DNA of 64,000 nucleotides, from assembly GCA_005281725.1 (NCBI GenBank), contig SSBO01000009.1:10047038-10111037 (forward strand), in the 5' to 3' direction. Of the stretch, positions 26,150 to 49,613 are shown in pieces. How positions within the stretch are numbered: the first letter of the stretch is position 1; each line of letters begins with the position of its first letter. This DNA is from Wuchereria bancrofti (taxonomy: Eukaryota; Nematoda; Chromadorea; Rhabditida; Onchocercidae). The notes below the pieces were generated by a model, which saw nothing but the letters and a program-made list of their open reading frames with translations, was not told the DNA's origin and did no database searches. Both the position numbers and the translations under genes were made by a program.

Positions 26150-29100
26150 TTATTGAACTTCCATTCTGGTTGAAATTACAGATTCTGAATTCAATTCATC
26201 CGCAAATATTAATGGAAAAATGAAGCCAAGCTTTGCAATATTTCGCTGTATGACAAGACGACATGATTCTCGAAATTTTGTTGGATTACCCTGTAAAAGT
26301 TACTTTTCCATTCTGCATAATTATGATAAGATTGATAAAAGCTTAATGGATAATGGTAGTGATATGAAAATATAGAATATAAAGCACATCTTTATATTAA
26401 AGAGCACTTCAAAAAAAGTTTTATCTTCTTTTTTTTTTTTTATTCAATTTACAATTTACTCAACTAAGTAAATGATTAACATCTATTCATACTTTCGAAA
26501 TGATAACATATCTCAGTGAAACACATTTTAACGTGAATGGAAATAAAATGTCACTTATCATTTTAGGAAGAAAAGAAAAAAAAAGGAAAATTTTCTGGAT
26601 GTTTTATACAAAATGTATTGAAATCTACGATTATGTATATATATATATTTTTCACAATAGCCAAAACGATTAGTTAAATTAAGCAAAATTTGAATTTAAA
26701 CCAACTTTAGATTATTTTAAATTATTTTTAACAGTATTCACTTACTTGGATAGGATCAATGGAAGAATTCAATGATCGATCAAACGCAGCATTAATCATA
26801 TTTGCTGCTGATACTTCCGCATCCAAAACACTCTGAAATTTCGCTATAATCTGTTAGTATTTTTTCGTTACCTAATTGCTTATCAATTTGCATTTTATTC
26901 TTGTTACAACAAAAAGATCATTTCCAAAAATTTCGTTTACTTTTTAGTAGATAAAGAAATGACTATGATAAATTAAGCTTATTGTAAAATTTAATTCATT
27001 AATGATATAAATAATTGCAGAAATTTTGTGGAAATATTTTAGTGTTTTTTAAAATTTTAAAATAGCAAAACAAAAAAAAAGAAAAAAACTGTACCTGAAA
27101 ATATTGCCATACATCAAGCAAAATAACAAATCCTTCGCGATAGCTAACCCTTGTAATTAAATCAAAATAATAAACCATTTGTTGAGGTAACATTTGCCCC
27201 TGAAATTGCATTTAAAAAATTAGATTGTCAAAAAATACATACAAATATTAATAAACAATCAAGTTTTGAAATCCTAAAAGCCAAATTTTACCCACAGTGT
27301 CATCTTTTTTACTATGAGACAATCTTTAAATAACACTTCGAATTAGAAACAACATTTATTGGATGAACTTTTTACAAAGTTGTGCAAGGACATAAGAACT
27401 TCCTTTTTGTCGATTCTTTCAAAATTACCAACAAGCTTTTCTTATTCATGGAATTTTTTTTTTTAATTCCATGATCAAATTAATTAAATTCAAAAAATGG
27501 TACTCTCGAAGATCTCTTTTTTGCTTTTATCGTTAATTTTACTTTCCTAATGTCACTAAGCGCTAAAGGGAGCTTCTTAGGCGTCGAAATTAAATCATCA
27601 AAAAAAAAAAGTGTGCTTCAGAATAAAATCCTTTTTCTTTCGATCAATTATATCAAAGTTGCTAAAAAATGAACAAACCTTACGAGCCAATAAAAACCAT
27701 TTATCAAGCATACTGGTAAGTTGTTTACGAGGGAGAGATTTTTGATCTGAACTATTTTCAAATTGTATCATAATAACAGCAAGATATGCCTGAAATATTA
27801 TAAAAGAATGTCAAAAATGTTAAGTTGTCTTTTTTGAAAATTTTCGACAGCATTAGTTAGGTTATCTAGTAAAATATGTTTATTGGAAATATTTTTAATT
27901 TTAAAAATGGTCAGAAATGAACAGTTTGTAGCATAAAGATAATCGCATTATGTCAAAAGTAAAATTAATGATAAAAGTTCTCAATCTATTTCACTAAATA
28001 TATTCCTGATAGAGATTATTTGTTTATCAGATATATTATACATCCCAAATATAGAAGTAAAATGCAAATAAATATGAAATCTTACGAACATATAGCAAAT
28101 TTCAACAATGTGATCTAAAAATCATCCCAAATGGCTTTGAAGAAATTTGGAAGACTTTAAACTTACTTTCAGGAGTGGACAACAGTACCACAGACAAGGA
28201 TGCACTTCGGTCAACGCCAACATAACATCCCAAATAAGTGGAATTTCTGTGAGTCTTTTTGAAACTGCGATATATCTACAAACATAAAATTTAAAATGAG
28301 GAAAAAATTTTTTTCAAATTATCCAAGTTCGAGTGAATATGCCTAAGTTGATATTTGAAGTTGATATTTCATATGCGCATGTCTGTTCAATTAATAGTAA
28401 CAACAAAAAAAAAAAAATGTACCTAATGAATGTTTATTTATAATTATCACAACAAAGAAGTTCAAATTGTGATGAAACATTTCGAAACAGCATTTTCAAT
28501 GGAGAATCATCAATAAAAGTTCAATTTAACATGTATGAAGAAATTTCAAAATTCTAACGTGAAAAAATTAATAACCTTGGAATAACTTCACGTGCTTGTT
28601 CCCATTCTTCCCAAACAAAACTAGCAGCAAGACCGTCTTTGCATACTCTATCTGTCAATTTTATCGCCTAAAAAAGTAACAATAAACGGGAAAAAAACTT
28701 TTTTTTTTTAAAAAAAAATGCATATCATCTGTCAAATATCCTATATTAGTGACAACTTGACAGATCCGATCGCATACAGTACAGAACAATAATTCTTTAA
28801 TATTTACTAATTATTCATATAAATTCCTGTTATTCAACTTTTTTTCTTCATGCTTTACTGATCTATTACTGATCTATCTTTTGTGATGGATAACAGAAAA
28901 CCAAAGCTTCTTTTCTAGTTTCCAAAATTTACATTGCAATTGCAAAAAATGAAAAAACATAAAAAAATACCAATTGTTTATAAACTTGCTGATATGGTAT
29001 CAAATTTCGATCTGTTCCCATCGCACTGCAAAATCGCTGAAGACATTCGAAGAAAACTAAACGACGCATCGTATTTCCATTCTAAAATACCACTATCATT

Positions 29101-32100
29101 CATTCACTTATTCTTTTTATCAAAAAAAAAAGAAGAAACAACTTTTGGAAATTTGCAAATTTTCATGATTCAATAAACATAATAGAAATAGAATTTCAGA
29201 TAGAAAGAAATATGGAAAAAATGTAAAATACTGATCAGTTAATGAATCAAATATGATAATGTAAAAGAATCATTTCATCTGAAACAACGTATATTTTAGA
29301 CATTTTTACATATTATTCATCAGTTTAAGTTGGTAATCAAACGAACATCAAATCATCATACCCTAACATTTTTAATTTCTAATCGCTTTACACCTCGACC
29401 AATAATTCCAGAATGTGCTAAATGCACAGGTTTCTGCTGATATAATGGTAATTTTCGAGCTAAATCAAACAATGATTCTTCCAATTCATCTTCCTCTTCA
29501 GCATCTAACATATTGATTGAATGATTTGTTTGTTGAAATCCACCCGAAAATTGCAATTCTGTTTCCCAAGCATTCAATGATGAACAACCAAATAAATGTG
29601 ATGCTTTCTGAAATTTTACATTATTCTAAATAAAAAACTTCACTTCACACAGAGAAATTTTATTTGAAATTGAGAATAGTAGTAGTGATTTCAGTAAAAA
29701 AAAGTTAGTGATAAAAGAATATAGAAATGATAATTCTGGATGGCATTTTCTGAGACTTTCTCTTACTCTACCTAAAATAAAATATTAATTTGAGTTTTTT
29801 ACTAAAAAATAACAGAAAATTAGAGCTTACCGCAAAAGCTTCATCAATTAAATGAATGATGAATTGTTCGCGAACATATCCTACTTGTGAAGTTAAAAAT
29901 TCATTAGCACATGTGCATGCATTTGTAAATAAAGCAAATCCTGTCGGATCATCTTCTGCAATTATGTGAAAAAAAAAAAAAAAAATCGTTATATGACGCT
30001 ATTTCATAGTTAAAAAAAGTTAGAAGAAAAAATAATTTCCTAATTAACTGAGAGATTTTTGATCATTGAAAAGAGCATATTTTTTAGTGATTATCAGTGT
30101 AATACATTGATAATTTCAATCCAATACATCTACTCAGGAAATAATGAGATGTAGAACAGCTTAATGAAATGATATGAAAAAATTGAAAAGGAATTTGAAA
30201 AATTATTTTGCATATTATATTTCTGTAATATTTAAAGAACGCATAAGAAATCTGCTCAAGATATCATCAAAAAATACTAACCTCGTCCTACATAATCAAG
30301 CAACAAAACTATAAGTGAAGCAAATTGAGCGCTTAATTTATAAGGATATTTTGGCTCGAGAACCGATGGTGGTCCTATCGATGAACATAACGACAAAACC
30401 GCTTCTATTACAGAATCTCTCATTGCACTTATCGATTCATTGGTCTGAAATATTTGATGATGATATTTTTGTGGAAGAAATTTTTAGAAATACTCAAGGC
30501 TGTCTGAATTTAGTGTTTCTGATAATTTAAATTCAAAAATTCTAAAGAGAAACTTTCAAATTAATCTTAATAAAAGCAAACAATAAATACTTCACCTTTT
30601 CTTTCTGTTTTAAGCTAGACAAAACATCCAATGCCCATCTCAAAACTTCAGTTGCTAATTCTCCGTAATGCTTCGACATTTCGAACCTAAATTTTGATAT
30701 TAAATTTGTATATTAAACGTTAAACTCAGATTAAATTTAAGTTTTAAATATTAAACAGGAATAGATATTAGACTGAAAAAAAAAAGCAGAATTCAGGGAA
30801 ACTGATAACGGTTAACCTTATATATCTGATAACGTGTTCATCATCTGACATTTTTTCCCATTCGTTCAACGTACGTAAATTGTGTAACCATTTCACATCA
30901 TAAAAATCATCATCGAAAAATACGGTACTGGATAAACTATCTAAACAAATTTCCTGAGTAACGAATCATTTCAGATCACTGTAATCAAGATAATACAATA
31001 TTTAGTTAAGGAAGTACCATCAGAAATTTAGTTTAATTATAGTTAACAGTTTATCCTGGATTTTCTAAGAAATTCTAATGCAAACCAGATGTGACCGTAC
31101 CTTAAAATTTATCAATTTTCAGCTAACTATCTTCCTCCTTCCAAAAAGAATTCAACTTTGAATTAACAACTAATTAAACCAAAACATACTGGCTAGAGTA
31201 AGTTTCTTCGATGATTTACGTTCCTTTTCAAACATTAAAATTGTACGATTGGCGAAAAAATTTGTTATAGCATCTTCTGAGGTATTCGGTACAAAGATAA
31301 TTAACGATGTTAACAATGAAATTAGGCAAATAAGCTGAAAAATAAAGAAGGAATTTTTTCGAAGTAATTCTAAAGAGAAATACATACATTTCCATGTTAA
31401 TTTTAGTATTTTGAATCAAACATTTCTTTAATCTATGCAATAGCCTTCTGTTTTTAATTAATTCGGTTGAAGTGATTAGAAAATATTCAAATAATGATAT
31501 TTTAATTAAATAATGATTCCTACTTGTTTTTCATCTTTTGCATCAATAATGTATCTTGCAATAATTTCCGCCGTTCGTACAGGACCAGATGCAATACAAA
31601 ATGCATGAACATATGGAATGAACAATTTTGATCTAAACAAACAAATATTAAAGTTACTCATATCTCTTTAAAAAACAATCAAGCAATTATGAATAATTTT
31701 GGTCAAACTATATTAAGACCTAAAAAAATAAGAATTCAAATTCTAATATGAACTGATAAGAAGAACTGTAATTATAGAATAAATATTAACCTTTCTCCAC
31801 CAGCCATTGAATTTTGTATTGTTTCTTCCAAAATTTCAAAACTAGTAGCACATCGTTTCAAGAGAGCATTTTCGTCAACACTATACATTGTTTGATTATG
31901 AACCAGTGATACTACCATACCAATTATCTCTGTCTAGAAATAACAGTAAAAAAATAATAAAAAAAAAAATAATATGTATTTCATTTTCAAGTTTCACAAT
32001 TTAAGATATGTTTGCTATAACTTACCAAAATTTGTAATGCACTATCTTTCATCGATGTTTGGAACGATTGATCGTAGTTACCAAATTCTGAAATGCTAGA

Positions 32101-35100
32101 TTTAGTAGTGATTGTTAAAAGTAAAGGTATTTTATGTGAGATATTCAAACCGCTAACTGAAGATTTAAATTGACAAAAAGCAGCTGAAAAGCATTAATAT
32201 GGTAGTAAAAGAGAGAAATTTTTTAAGATATCTAGAGTTACGATGTTATATGGATAGATAAATAAACTCAAAGAAAAGCATTTTTTGGAAAAATATCAAT
32301 AGTATTTAATTTTTCAATTATTTTAAACTTCAAAAAATACTGAAATATTACAAACTTCAGAAAACATTGTTATCGAAAGCTAGTGGTAATTTCTCAATTA
32401 CTTGAAATTTGAAAAATACTAAAATATTACAAACTTCCAAAAACATTGTCATCGAAAGTTATTGGTAACATTAGTTCAACGATATGTGCCAAAGCATCCG
32501 AATTTAGATAAAACGTTATTTGACGCATAAATGCAGTATAAGTATATTCCATATTCGGTAACAGCGGTAGTAAGCATTGCTTGTTTAGTTGTGACACATA
32601 TTTCGCACCACTGATGATAAAATCTGTTGTTACTAAAATTTTTAATAGTAAATCATAAATTTATCTTTCAAATAGAAATGGTCAATTTTGGAAGTTTGTT
32701 TGTAATAATTATGAGAAGGATTATCAAAAGATAAAATTCTATATGATACTTTTAAAGAATACAACAAAAGATAAAATTTCTACTGATTAAAATGCCGAAT
32801 GAAATATCTAACTTAATTACAAATGATAACTAACCCAAATCATAAACATTATGCACTAAAAATCGTAATATATCCGGAGAATTTGCTACTATTTTAATCA
32901 GAAATGGTAATGATAAATTCTGTAACTGTTCAGGGGTAGCTGTTTCATTTTCCAAAACATCTCGATCATTCTGCAAAAATTCTACATACAATTATAAAAG
33001 TAATTTTTTTTTTTTTCAAGATCAAAATAACGTGGAAATATTCATTATTCTGTGTCTATTGCATTTACCATATATGCAAGAATCAACTTAAAAATCAAAT
33101 AAAAAAAAATTTTTTTTTTCGCATTTTTACTTAAACATTTGTTAACGTTTAGTATAATAATTGGTAAAATGACTATAACATACAGATATCATTTCTCGCA
33201 TTGCATTCCTTAATTCAGAGTTGTTTTGTGTTGCAAGAAATGTAAACACATCACAAACTGATAAAAATTTTTGCTTATAATTTTCGTGAAGTTCTATTGG
33301 TACTTGACTGGTCTAAAAAATATATGAGATTAAATGAAATCTGAACAGATAATAACAGGATTAAAAGGTCTAGAATTTTTATAAACAGATAAATGGAAAT
33401 ACAAAAATGGAAAAGTATGGAAACTTTATAACTGATTACAGTGATCCTAGTTAATTTAATATATCTTAGACTGCTAATCATTTATAATTAATTATGAAAA
33501 TGTATTTATAAAGAGCTGAGAAATCACCAGTACAGCGTTAAGATAATGCTTGAAGTCTTGTATACCGATCTTCAACAAATGAGCAACAATGGTATCCGGA
33601 AATGAAATACTGCAAAAAAAAACGAAAAAGGAATAAATTTGTTATGCTAGACCGATAGAAAAAAATTCTTGAATTTTATTTTATAGGACTTGTAATTAAG
33701 CAAAACACTGCCATAAAGCAACGATATGTCACTATTCATTTAAAGGTCAAACACAAGAAATCCATAAAAACTTCAAAATAAAAAAAAAATCCTCAAAAAT
33801 ATAATATAAACTTAAACTTACGCAATATGCAACCATATCCACGCAAAACAGAAACCATGTGCAGAAGCATCAATTAATATGGAAAGACATTCGTCAGGTG
33901 TAGTATTTAATCTGAAATTATTGTTGACAATTAAAACGATGATATGATATGATAATATTAATCTCATTCTTAATCATTGACAAACATAATGTTATATTAT
34001 GGTAGACGCTTTAATCTTGCAATCATCGTAACGTATTTTTATGATTCAGAAATATTTTATAAATTCTTCAATCATACTATAAAAAAGTGTGTTGAAAAAC
34101 AGTGTTAGTTCCTTCTTTTTCTTCTAATTAAAATGATCAAATAATCCTACTCAAAAAAATGAAATAGATATATGTTTAAAAAAAAAAAGAAAGATTCACA
34201 GCAAAGCGATCGCCTTATCGGTTAATTTGATAACACTTGAAACTGCTGGGCATGAATCAAATAATGCAAGCAAAGCGGGTGGTGTAGTGCCAGCATTTTT
34301 TGCAATTGGACGTTCGTAGTTATATTTACAAATTTCAACAAATAAATTACACGCCCACTGAAAATTCAATCAATTACAAGTATTTTCAAAAAAAAAAAAA
34401 AAACTTAATTATCTTAATCTTTATTTTAAAACACCTATTTCTTTCGAATTCCAGTGCAATTTTTTTTTACTGTCAAACAGCTGACTAGTTGTAACCAAAC
34501 TTTTTTTTCAAGTTTCATACGACTTACCTTTATTAAACCTATCAGAATCAATCAATCTCATAGCAAGACAATTATCATGTATAAATCATTTTCTTAAAAT
34601 CATCTATAAGTCAATTTTACCCACTTTAACAACCATAATCTATCATTCTCCAATGGACAAACCATATTGAGCCTTCTCAAATTTAATTCTTCGACAAATC
34701 TTTAATTTTTTTTTTTTACATTTTTTTGGTATTCAGAGATTCCTCGAATTAGCATTGATCGAAGCATGAAAAAATTATTAGAAGATGATAATTTTTAAAG
34801 CTGAACTAACAGTAATTATAAATCATAAGAAAGCTAGCAAATATAAAGCAACAAAATGTACCACAAGAATATCAAATGCAAAGCCTTTCGATTGTGTTCG
34901 AATTAGTAGACGTCGAAATTCATTTGTAAGCTTCCGTATAGCACGATCAATGTTAGCAGTATCAGCTGCTAAAATATGAAAAAAAATTTTTTTTCAATCA
35001 AAAAAGATAGAAATACCTTTAACAACTTCGAAATTTCTAATTTTAAAAAAAATGAAATTGAAGTAAAAAATTACAACATTATTACAGGTAATCAAGATTG

Positions 35101-36685
35101 CTATGAAATATAAGAAATTTGTATGATTATGCAACGTTGAAAAAGTTCTTTCCAGTTCTTCGTCTTTTAACTAATTGTTCATCAGACATTCCGTAGCTCA
35201 AGTCACCATAACTTAGCAAAATAAAAGATAATATTGCTAATGACATATAAGTCTATCGTTTTTCGATGTCTTATAACTTTTCTGATTACTCCTCCATTTT
35301 CTTGCTGATTACAAATGAGGTAGATTGGATTTTGTAAAGTAGTAAAAAGTTTATTCTATTCTTGGTTCAAGAATCTGTGCTCTCGAAATGCGGCTAACTA
35401 ACAAAAGAAACGTACTTCTTTCGTTCAAGCATTTATATAATAATGAATCAAACAATTAAAACCGATATAAGCATTCAAATGTTCATACCTTACCTGGTAT
35501 CAGCTTAATATCTATAGGATCAATGAAAACATATTAGTTACTTCACTAATCCACGTCATTTACGTGAAAATTTTGGAATAAATTAAATTAGTCTAACCAA
35601 TATGTGGATTCTCTTGTTTCGATAAATGCAAATGTGTTGCTTCATGTGTTAGCATGCCAACATAATTTAAAACAGCAGGCCTATAAGTAAGAAATGATGA
35701 TAATAAAATTCATAATGCAGAAATATGAAAACATGAAGAATCACAAAAGTTAATTCGAGTATTCAACAACTTCCTGATTACCTTGATAACTTTATAGATT
35801 AACTTGATACTTTTTCCAGTAAAACTAAAAATCTTTGAACAAATCCAAAACAAAATTGTTTTTACCAGAATTACTTTGAAGTTCAACATTATCTAAGTTG
35901 TATTTTAACTATAACATATGCTATTTTCAAAAGATTAAATTTCTGCAAGTAATCAAATTTCTTTATAAATCACTTCTTTTTTTAAATTAAAAAGTTCTTT
36001 GTGTTTCGTACAAATTATCTTAAATCCAAAAATATATTAATCATACTTTGAACTTGGAATTTTTGACAAAATTTTTAGGCAAGGATCCACCAGATATGAA
36101 ACAGTATTATTCGCCCATATTGGTCTTAAATTCCGATATACCATTCCAATATCATCCACTGCACCAATAACAGCATAAATGTCAACCATATATCGTTGTA
36201 ACATCTAAAATTATTTAATTAAATTCATCTAATTCTGGTAAATTTAATTTAATTAAATATATTATTGCTATTTATCAGCAATTAATTACAATCCTATAAT
36301 TAATCTAACCACTTCAACGTTACTTCAGAATTACTTCGAAATTCATCAATATTGTCCTAAAATTTTATTTTAACTGTAACATATAATGCTATTTTCAAAA
36401 GATTAAGCTTCTGCACATTAAGTTAATCCGTAATAACACTTCAAATAAATCTATTAGTAAAGAATGTAATTGTTATAATTAGCAACATGTTATATAATTG
36501 AAATTAATTGATTAACTTAACAGTTTAACAGTTTGCCGAAAATAAAGTTTTGAATTAATAAATAAATTTTACATCACAAAATTTATTACCTGAGTGTTGG
36601 GAAGTTCATCATTATCTTCAGCCAAACGTATCAACAATGGATCATCCGCAGAAGTAACATGAGATGATGATGGTCGAACAGACAT
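26150..36685 (-). CDS. INTS5: Integrator complex subunit 5, 27 coding exons, complete
   Basis: Structural subunit of the nuclear Integrator complex, which cleaves snRNA and attenuated Pol II transcripts; INTS5 pairs with INTS8 in the shoulder next to the PP2A module. Exons: 36685-36590, 36204-36047, 35680-35598, 35511-35494, 34968-34862, 34357-34200, 33911-33822, 33609-33528, 33312-33184, 32970-32835, 32632-32435, 32087-32026, 31933-31791, 31632-31524, 31334-31190, 30940-30817, 30686-30596, 30444-30282, 29955-29831, 29607-29362, 29081-28971, 28667-28576, 28275-28167, 27789-27679, 27199-27095, 26832-26746, 26290-26150. Total 3219 nt, 1072 aa (human 1019). Matches to human INTS5 run in order: SFPDTIVAHLLKIGIQDF near residue 245, HSGIIGRGVK at 804-813, PCLWYCCPLLK, VILLDVWQYF and IQRNIAKLGF near the C-terminus. 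Helical-repeat type throughout; no catalytic site is expected. Uncertain points: the 18-nt exon, the donor at 34862 (34865 also fits) and the first exon. Confidence 0.93.
32312..32470. repeat. 80-bp tandem duplication across an INTS5 exon end and donor
   Basis: Bases 32392-32469 hold the last ~34 nt of the exon ending at 32435 plus its donor and the first intron bases. They are repeated with changes at 32312-32388, inside the intron. The copy keeps a recognisable exon tail and a GTTTGT donor but has a stop codon (TGA) replacing the final codon. Confidence 0.85.
35127..35246 (-). CDS. Small secreted-peptide-like ORF nested in an INTS5 intron
   Basis: A 39-codon frame lies in the INTS5 intron between 35494 and 34968, on the same strand, in a stretch visibly less simple in composition than other introns. 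It starts MSLAILSFILLSYG, which looks like a short signal peptide. SDEQLVKRRR follows and gives a polybasic site, then TGKNFFNVA and a stop. This is the layout of a minimal neuropeptide or secreted peptide precursor. I recognise no family, see no amidation glycine at the end, and cannot exclude chance. A TAG acceptor-like site lies 5-10 bases upstream of the ATG. Confidence 0.2.
   Translation of the reverse strand: MSLAILSFILLSYGDLSYGMSDEQLVKRRRTGKNFFNVA
35866..36415. repeat. Dispersed duplicate shared by two INTS5 introns
   Basis: About 85 bp at 35866-35948 and 36326-36415 are clearly related; both contain GCTATTTTCAAAAGATTAA. The intervening exon 36204-36047 is not part of the repeat. This suggests local duplication between neighbouring introns. 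Confidence 0.75.
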
Positions 36686-36691
36686 ACTAAA
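36685..36691 (-). promoter_or_regulatory. Candidate spliced-leader acceptor before INTS5 start
   Basis: On the minus strand TTTTAG lies one base before the ATG of INTS5 (read TTTTAG, T, ATG). No upstream coding exon was found. In nematodes such a site next to the start usually marks trans-splicing to a spliced leader. An ordinary 5' UTR intron would look the same. Confidence 0.45.
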
Positions 36692-38284
36692 ATTTGTTTC
36701 TCTCAAATCATTTAAAATATACATTTGAATAATTCATTAACTCAACACTACAATTTTTATGGAATCCATTTAAGAAAAGAAATTTTGAATACTATCGGAA
36801 GGTCAAAAGATGTATATAATTCAATATGTTGATCACATTTCATTATCGTTATCATGAATAACTATACTTTATAATTATTTGTAATTATGATTGTAATCAC
36901 TGATATATCTTGCAAATTCATTTTGAAAATTTACCATCGTCATTACAGCTCAAATACTAGACAATTCCAAATCTATTCAAGAATATAATCCCTCGCTGAA
37001 TTCTCGAAAACCTTACCTAAGTTATTCTTACCTAGACTCAACCATTAAACTTCTCATATGAACAATACTTCGATTCCAACTATTGTTGATAACTTTTTTC
37101 CACCAATTAAAAGTTAAACTTTAAAATGGAGAAATCCTCGAAAAAAAAAATCGTTTATTCTTAATTAAGAGTATGAATTGACAAATTACTGCTATAACAT
37201 TTGGTAAGATACAATGTTAAAAAAAGTTAAATTAAATTAATACTGCGATTATTTATCAGAAACGAGAATTATTAGTTTTGATTTAATAATCAATACTGCA
37301 TCCGACAAAATTTAGAAGGAAAAAATAAACAGCAAACAACTCCAATTTTTGGTTGTTGGAACTCAAAAAACTCAATTTTTTAAGGAAAAAATTTTTTTTT
37401 TTAAATGTGCGCTTTATGAACTAGAAATTTGAAATGAATTCAGTGCTACATGCTTAAACCACTTATGTTTGCAGTTGTTTCTCCATCATCTACACATTCC
37501 CTTTAAATATTGTGCAATTTTTAACTGATTTTAATTAATTAATTTCAATAATTTAGTTGAATTATTTTTAATAATAAATAGATATGAAATAAACATTTTC
37601 TTTTTACCTATAAAACTAACTTGTCCGATGATAATAACAAGAAATATGTTAGCTTTACATATATCATTATGTAAACTTAATCTATTTATATATTCTATAT
37701 ATAAAAACATAAAATATATGGAACTTAATTTCCAAAAAAAAAAAAAGTCTTTCAAGTCAGAAATTTGCAAAAGATAAGGATGAGCTGTAGTCGATGACTT
37801 TAATCAATTCCAATAATTTCGTTGAATTATTTTATATAATAAATAGATATGAAATAAGAAATTTTTTTACCCATAAAGCTAACTTGTTAAACAAGGAAAA
37901 GTACATAACACATTCGGAAAACATATTTTGAAAAAATTGATGGCACAGTTGCACAGGCATACTAATACTCGTTGACATATATTCGAATACAAATAATATA
38001 ACTGAATTATATATGAGAAAAAAAATTATTTTACGCACAATACTTGAAAAACAACAAAAAAATCTATATCGATTTGTTCTTAAGAAAAAAATGACAGAAA
38101 AAACCTATAAGAAATTATACAGGAAATTCCATTAATTTCTATCAACCTTTACTTACTCTCTCATTAATACCTATTAATTCTAACTCATCTATAACCATAT
38201 TTCCTCTTACCATGAAACTCATATATTACTTAGTCAGAAGCATTGCATACGAACAAAAATACGCAAATGTTGAGTTAAAATGTT
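36692..38284. other. Intergenic, phosphorylase to INTS5, with a duplicated block
   Basis: About 1.6 kb. A ~100-bp block at 37543-37640 recurs at 37802-37900 (shared AATAAATAGATATGAAATAA). Short open frames on either strand show no protein-like sequence. Confidence 0.75.
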
Positions 38285-38285
38285 T

Positions 38286-47735
<9,450 letters not shown>

Positions 47736-49610
47736 CTATTTTCTTATTTCTTCCTTCAAATAATCCTAATTATACATAATTTGCTAACAGTATTGTTTAC
47801 AATAATTTACGAATACAATTTTACAAAAATTGAAAAAGTAGTTTGAAATTTATAATTTATAAAATAAGTCGCTATAAACATCAAATATTTCGAGATGGAA
47901 TAAACATAATTATAAATTTATAAGATACGTAACATATGAAAAAGAGAAAAAAAAACGAAAATCTAATGATTATTAATTTAATAAATCGTATAAAGATGAA
48001 AAATTTATTAAACATTATAAACATTCCTTTATAAATTGCACAAAATGTTTTTATTTATTTTAGTAATTTTTAAAACCAGAAAAATTTTTTAAAAGCAAAA
48101 AAAATTGATTGATTTTGAAATTTTCTAGCTTAAAAATTTAATTTATTTGCAATGTTTCAGTTTCAAACGAGTTTATTGCGTTAGATTTAAAATACTATTA
48201 TAAAGCATTATCTAACCAAAAAAAAAAAAAAAGAAAGAACAAAAATTATTGCTTAACTTAAAAAAATTAAATATGATTATGCTTGACATAAAGTATTGTT
48301 GAAATATGATAAAAATAGGTTTAATTTTTGACAATATTTGAAAGATAAAATTTATTTTAATCACTGCAGGCGATTAGAGTTAATATTAAGTATTAATAAT
48401 AAGAGTGATAATTTTATCAGAACTGAAATTTAAAAAATTTTATCACACATCATGATTTCCTACATATGAAAACATATATTTTTCCTATGTATAAATATCG
48501 TTTATTGATCTTTTCGCTGTATAACCAAATGAACAATCAATGCTTTCCTTATCAGTTATCAATTTCATTATTCTTTTTACTAAACGTTTTTTAAAGCTAA
48601 ATTTATCATTCAAATTTCAGTTATTTAAAAAATTTATATGCTATCCACCGCTTTTATCAGTATTGAAAATTTTACTTTCAAATCAGTTTTTCTACACTAT
48701 TGCAGTAATATTTTAAACAAACTTACCAATACTATAAATTTAATAAATACCTATCAAAATATTTACTAATACTATCGATAAGTTATTGATAGTAAATTAC
48801 GCTTGGAAAAAAAATACTGCTTCCCTAATTGATTACTTATTTAAAGTGTCACTTATTTAAATTACTTATACAATAATAGCAAATTGTTTATTTGATAACT
48901 TATTTATTTATTTGATAACTTTATTGTTTACTTGATAACTTATTTACTTACTTATTTTTATCACCTACTTTTTCTATTCATTTATTTACTTACTTATTTC
49001 ATTACTCATTTATTTGCTTGCTTACTTTTTCATCAATATTTTCCTTCTTCCTTCTTTCTTTTTTTTTTTACAATTTAACTCATACTTTAACTTTCTTCAT
49101 TTAAAATTATACTGAAATTGTTAAAAATACTGAATCAGAATAGAAAATATAACAAAATTTCTTTCATTTCTTTCTTTTTATCACTTTTTTTTCCTACTCT
49201 ATTTGCTATTAAGCTTATTTACTCTATTTATTGCTCTCCTTTAAAGTAATTCTCAGTATGAATTGAATAAGCTTCGAAAAAAAAAAAAAAAGAAAGAAGA
49301 ATTATCAACTCTACTTATATTTACATATATTCCATTTATTATTTATTAATTTGTCATCTATAAACATAAAAAAAAAAAAATTGAAAAATTAATAACTTAT
49401 AAAGTATTAACAATCTTTTGAATTATTTATAAAATTTTTAAAGCTTTAATAATTTAGCGTTCATTTAGTAAAGAAAAAAAAAAGTCTAAACATTCCATAA
49501 TTTGAAAATAAACTACTAAAATTCAGCATCACTAGGGATAATATTTTGTTTAAGTATAAGCAAGTGATAAGAATTGAACTAAAACAACAGGTGACTATTA
49601 CCACTCTCAA
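47736..49610. other. AT-rich 5' flank of the phosphorylase gene
   Basis: No upstream exon, promoter motif or other gene can be supported. A TTTATTTACTTACT-type low-complexity stretch lies at about 48880-49030. Confidence 0.6.
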
Positions 49611-49613
49611 TAT

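Noticed and set aside
28934..29176. Plus-strand 80-codon frame that looks protein-like
   Set aside because: Its complexity comes from the opposite strand: 29081-28971 is an INTS5 exon (NGNTMRRLVFFECLQRF) that fills a gap against the human protein.
34785..34979. Plus-strand frame of 64 codons
   Set aside because: It overlaps and is antisense to an INTS5 exon that aligns with the family.
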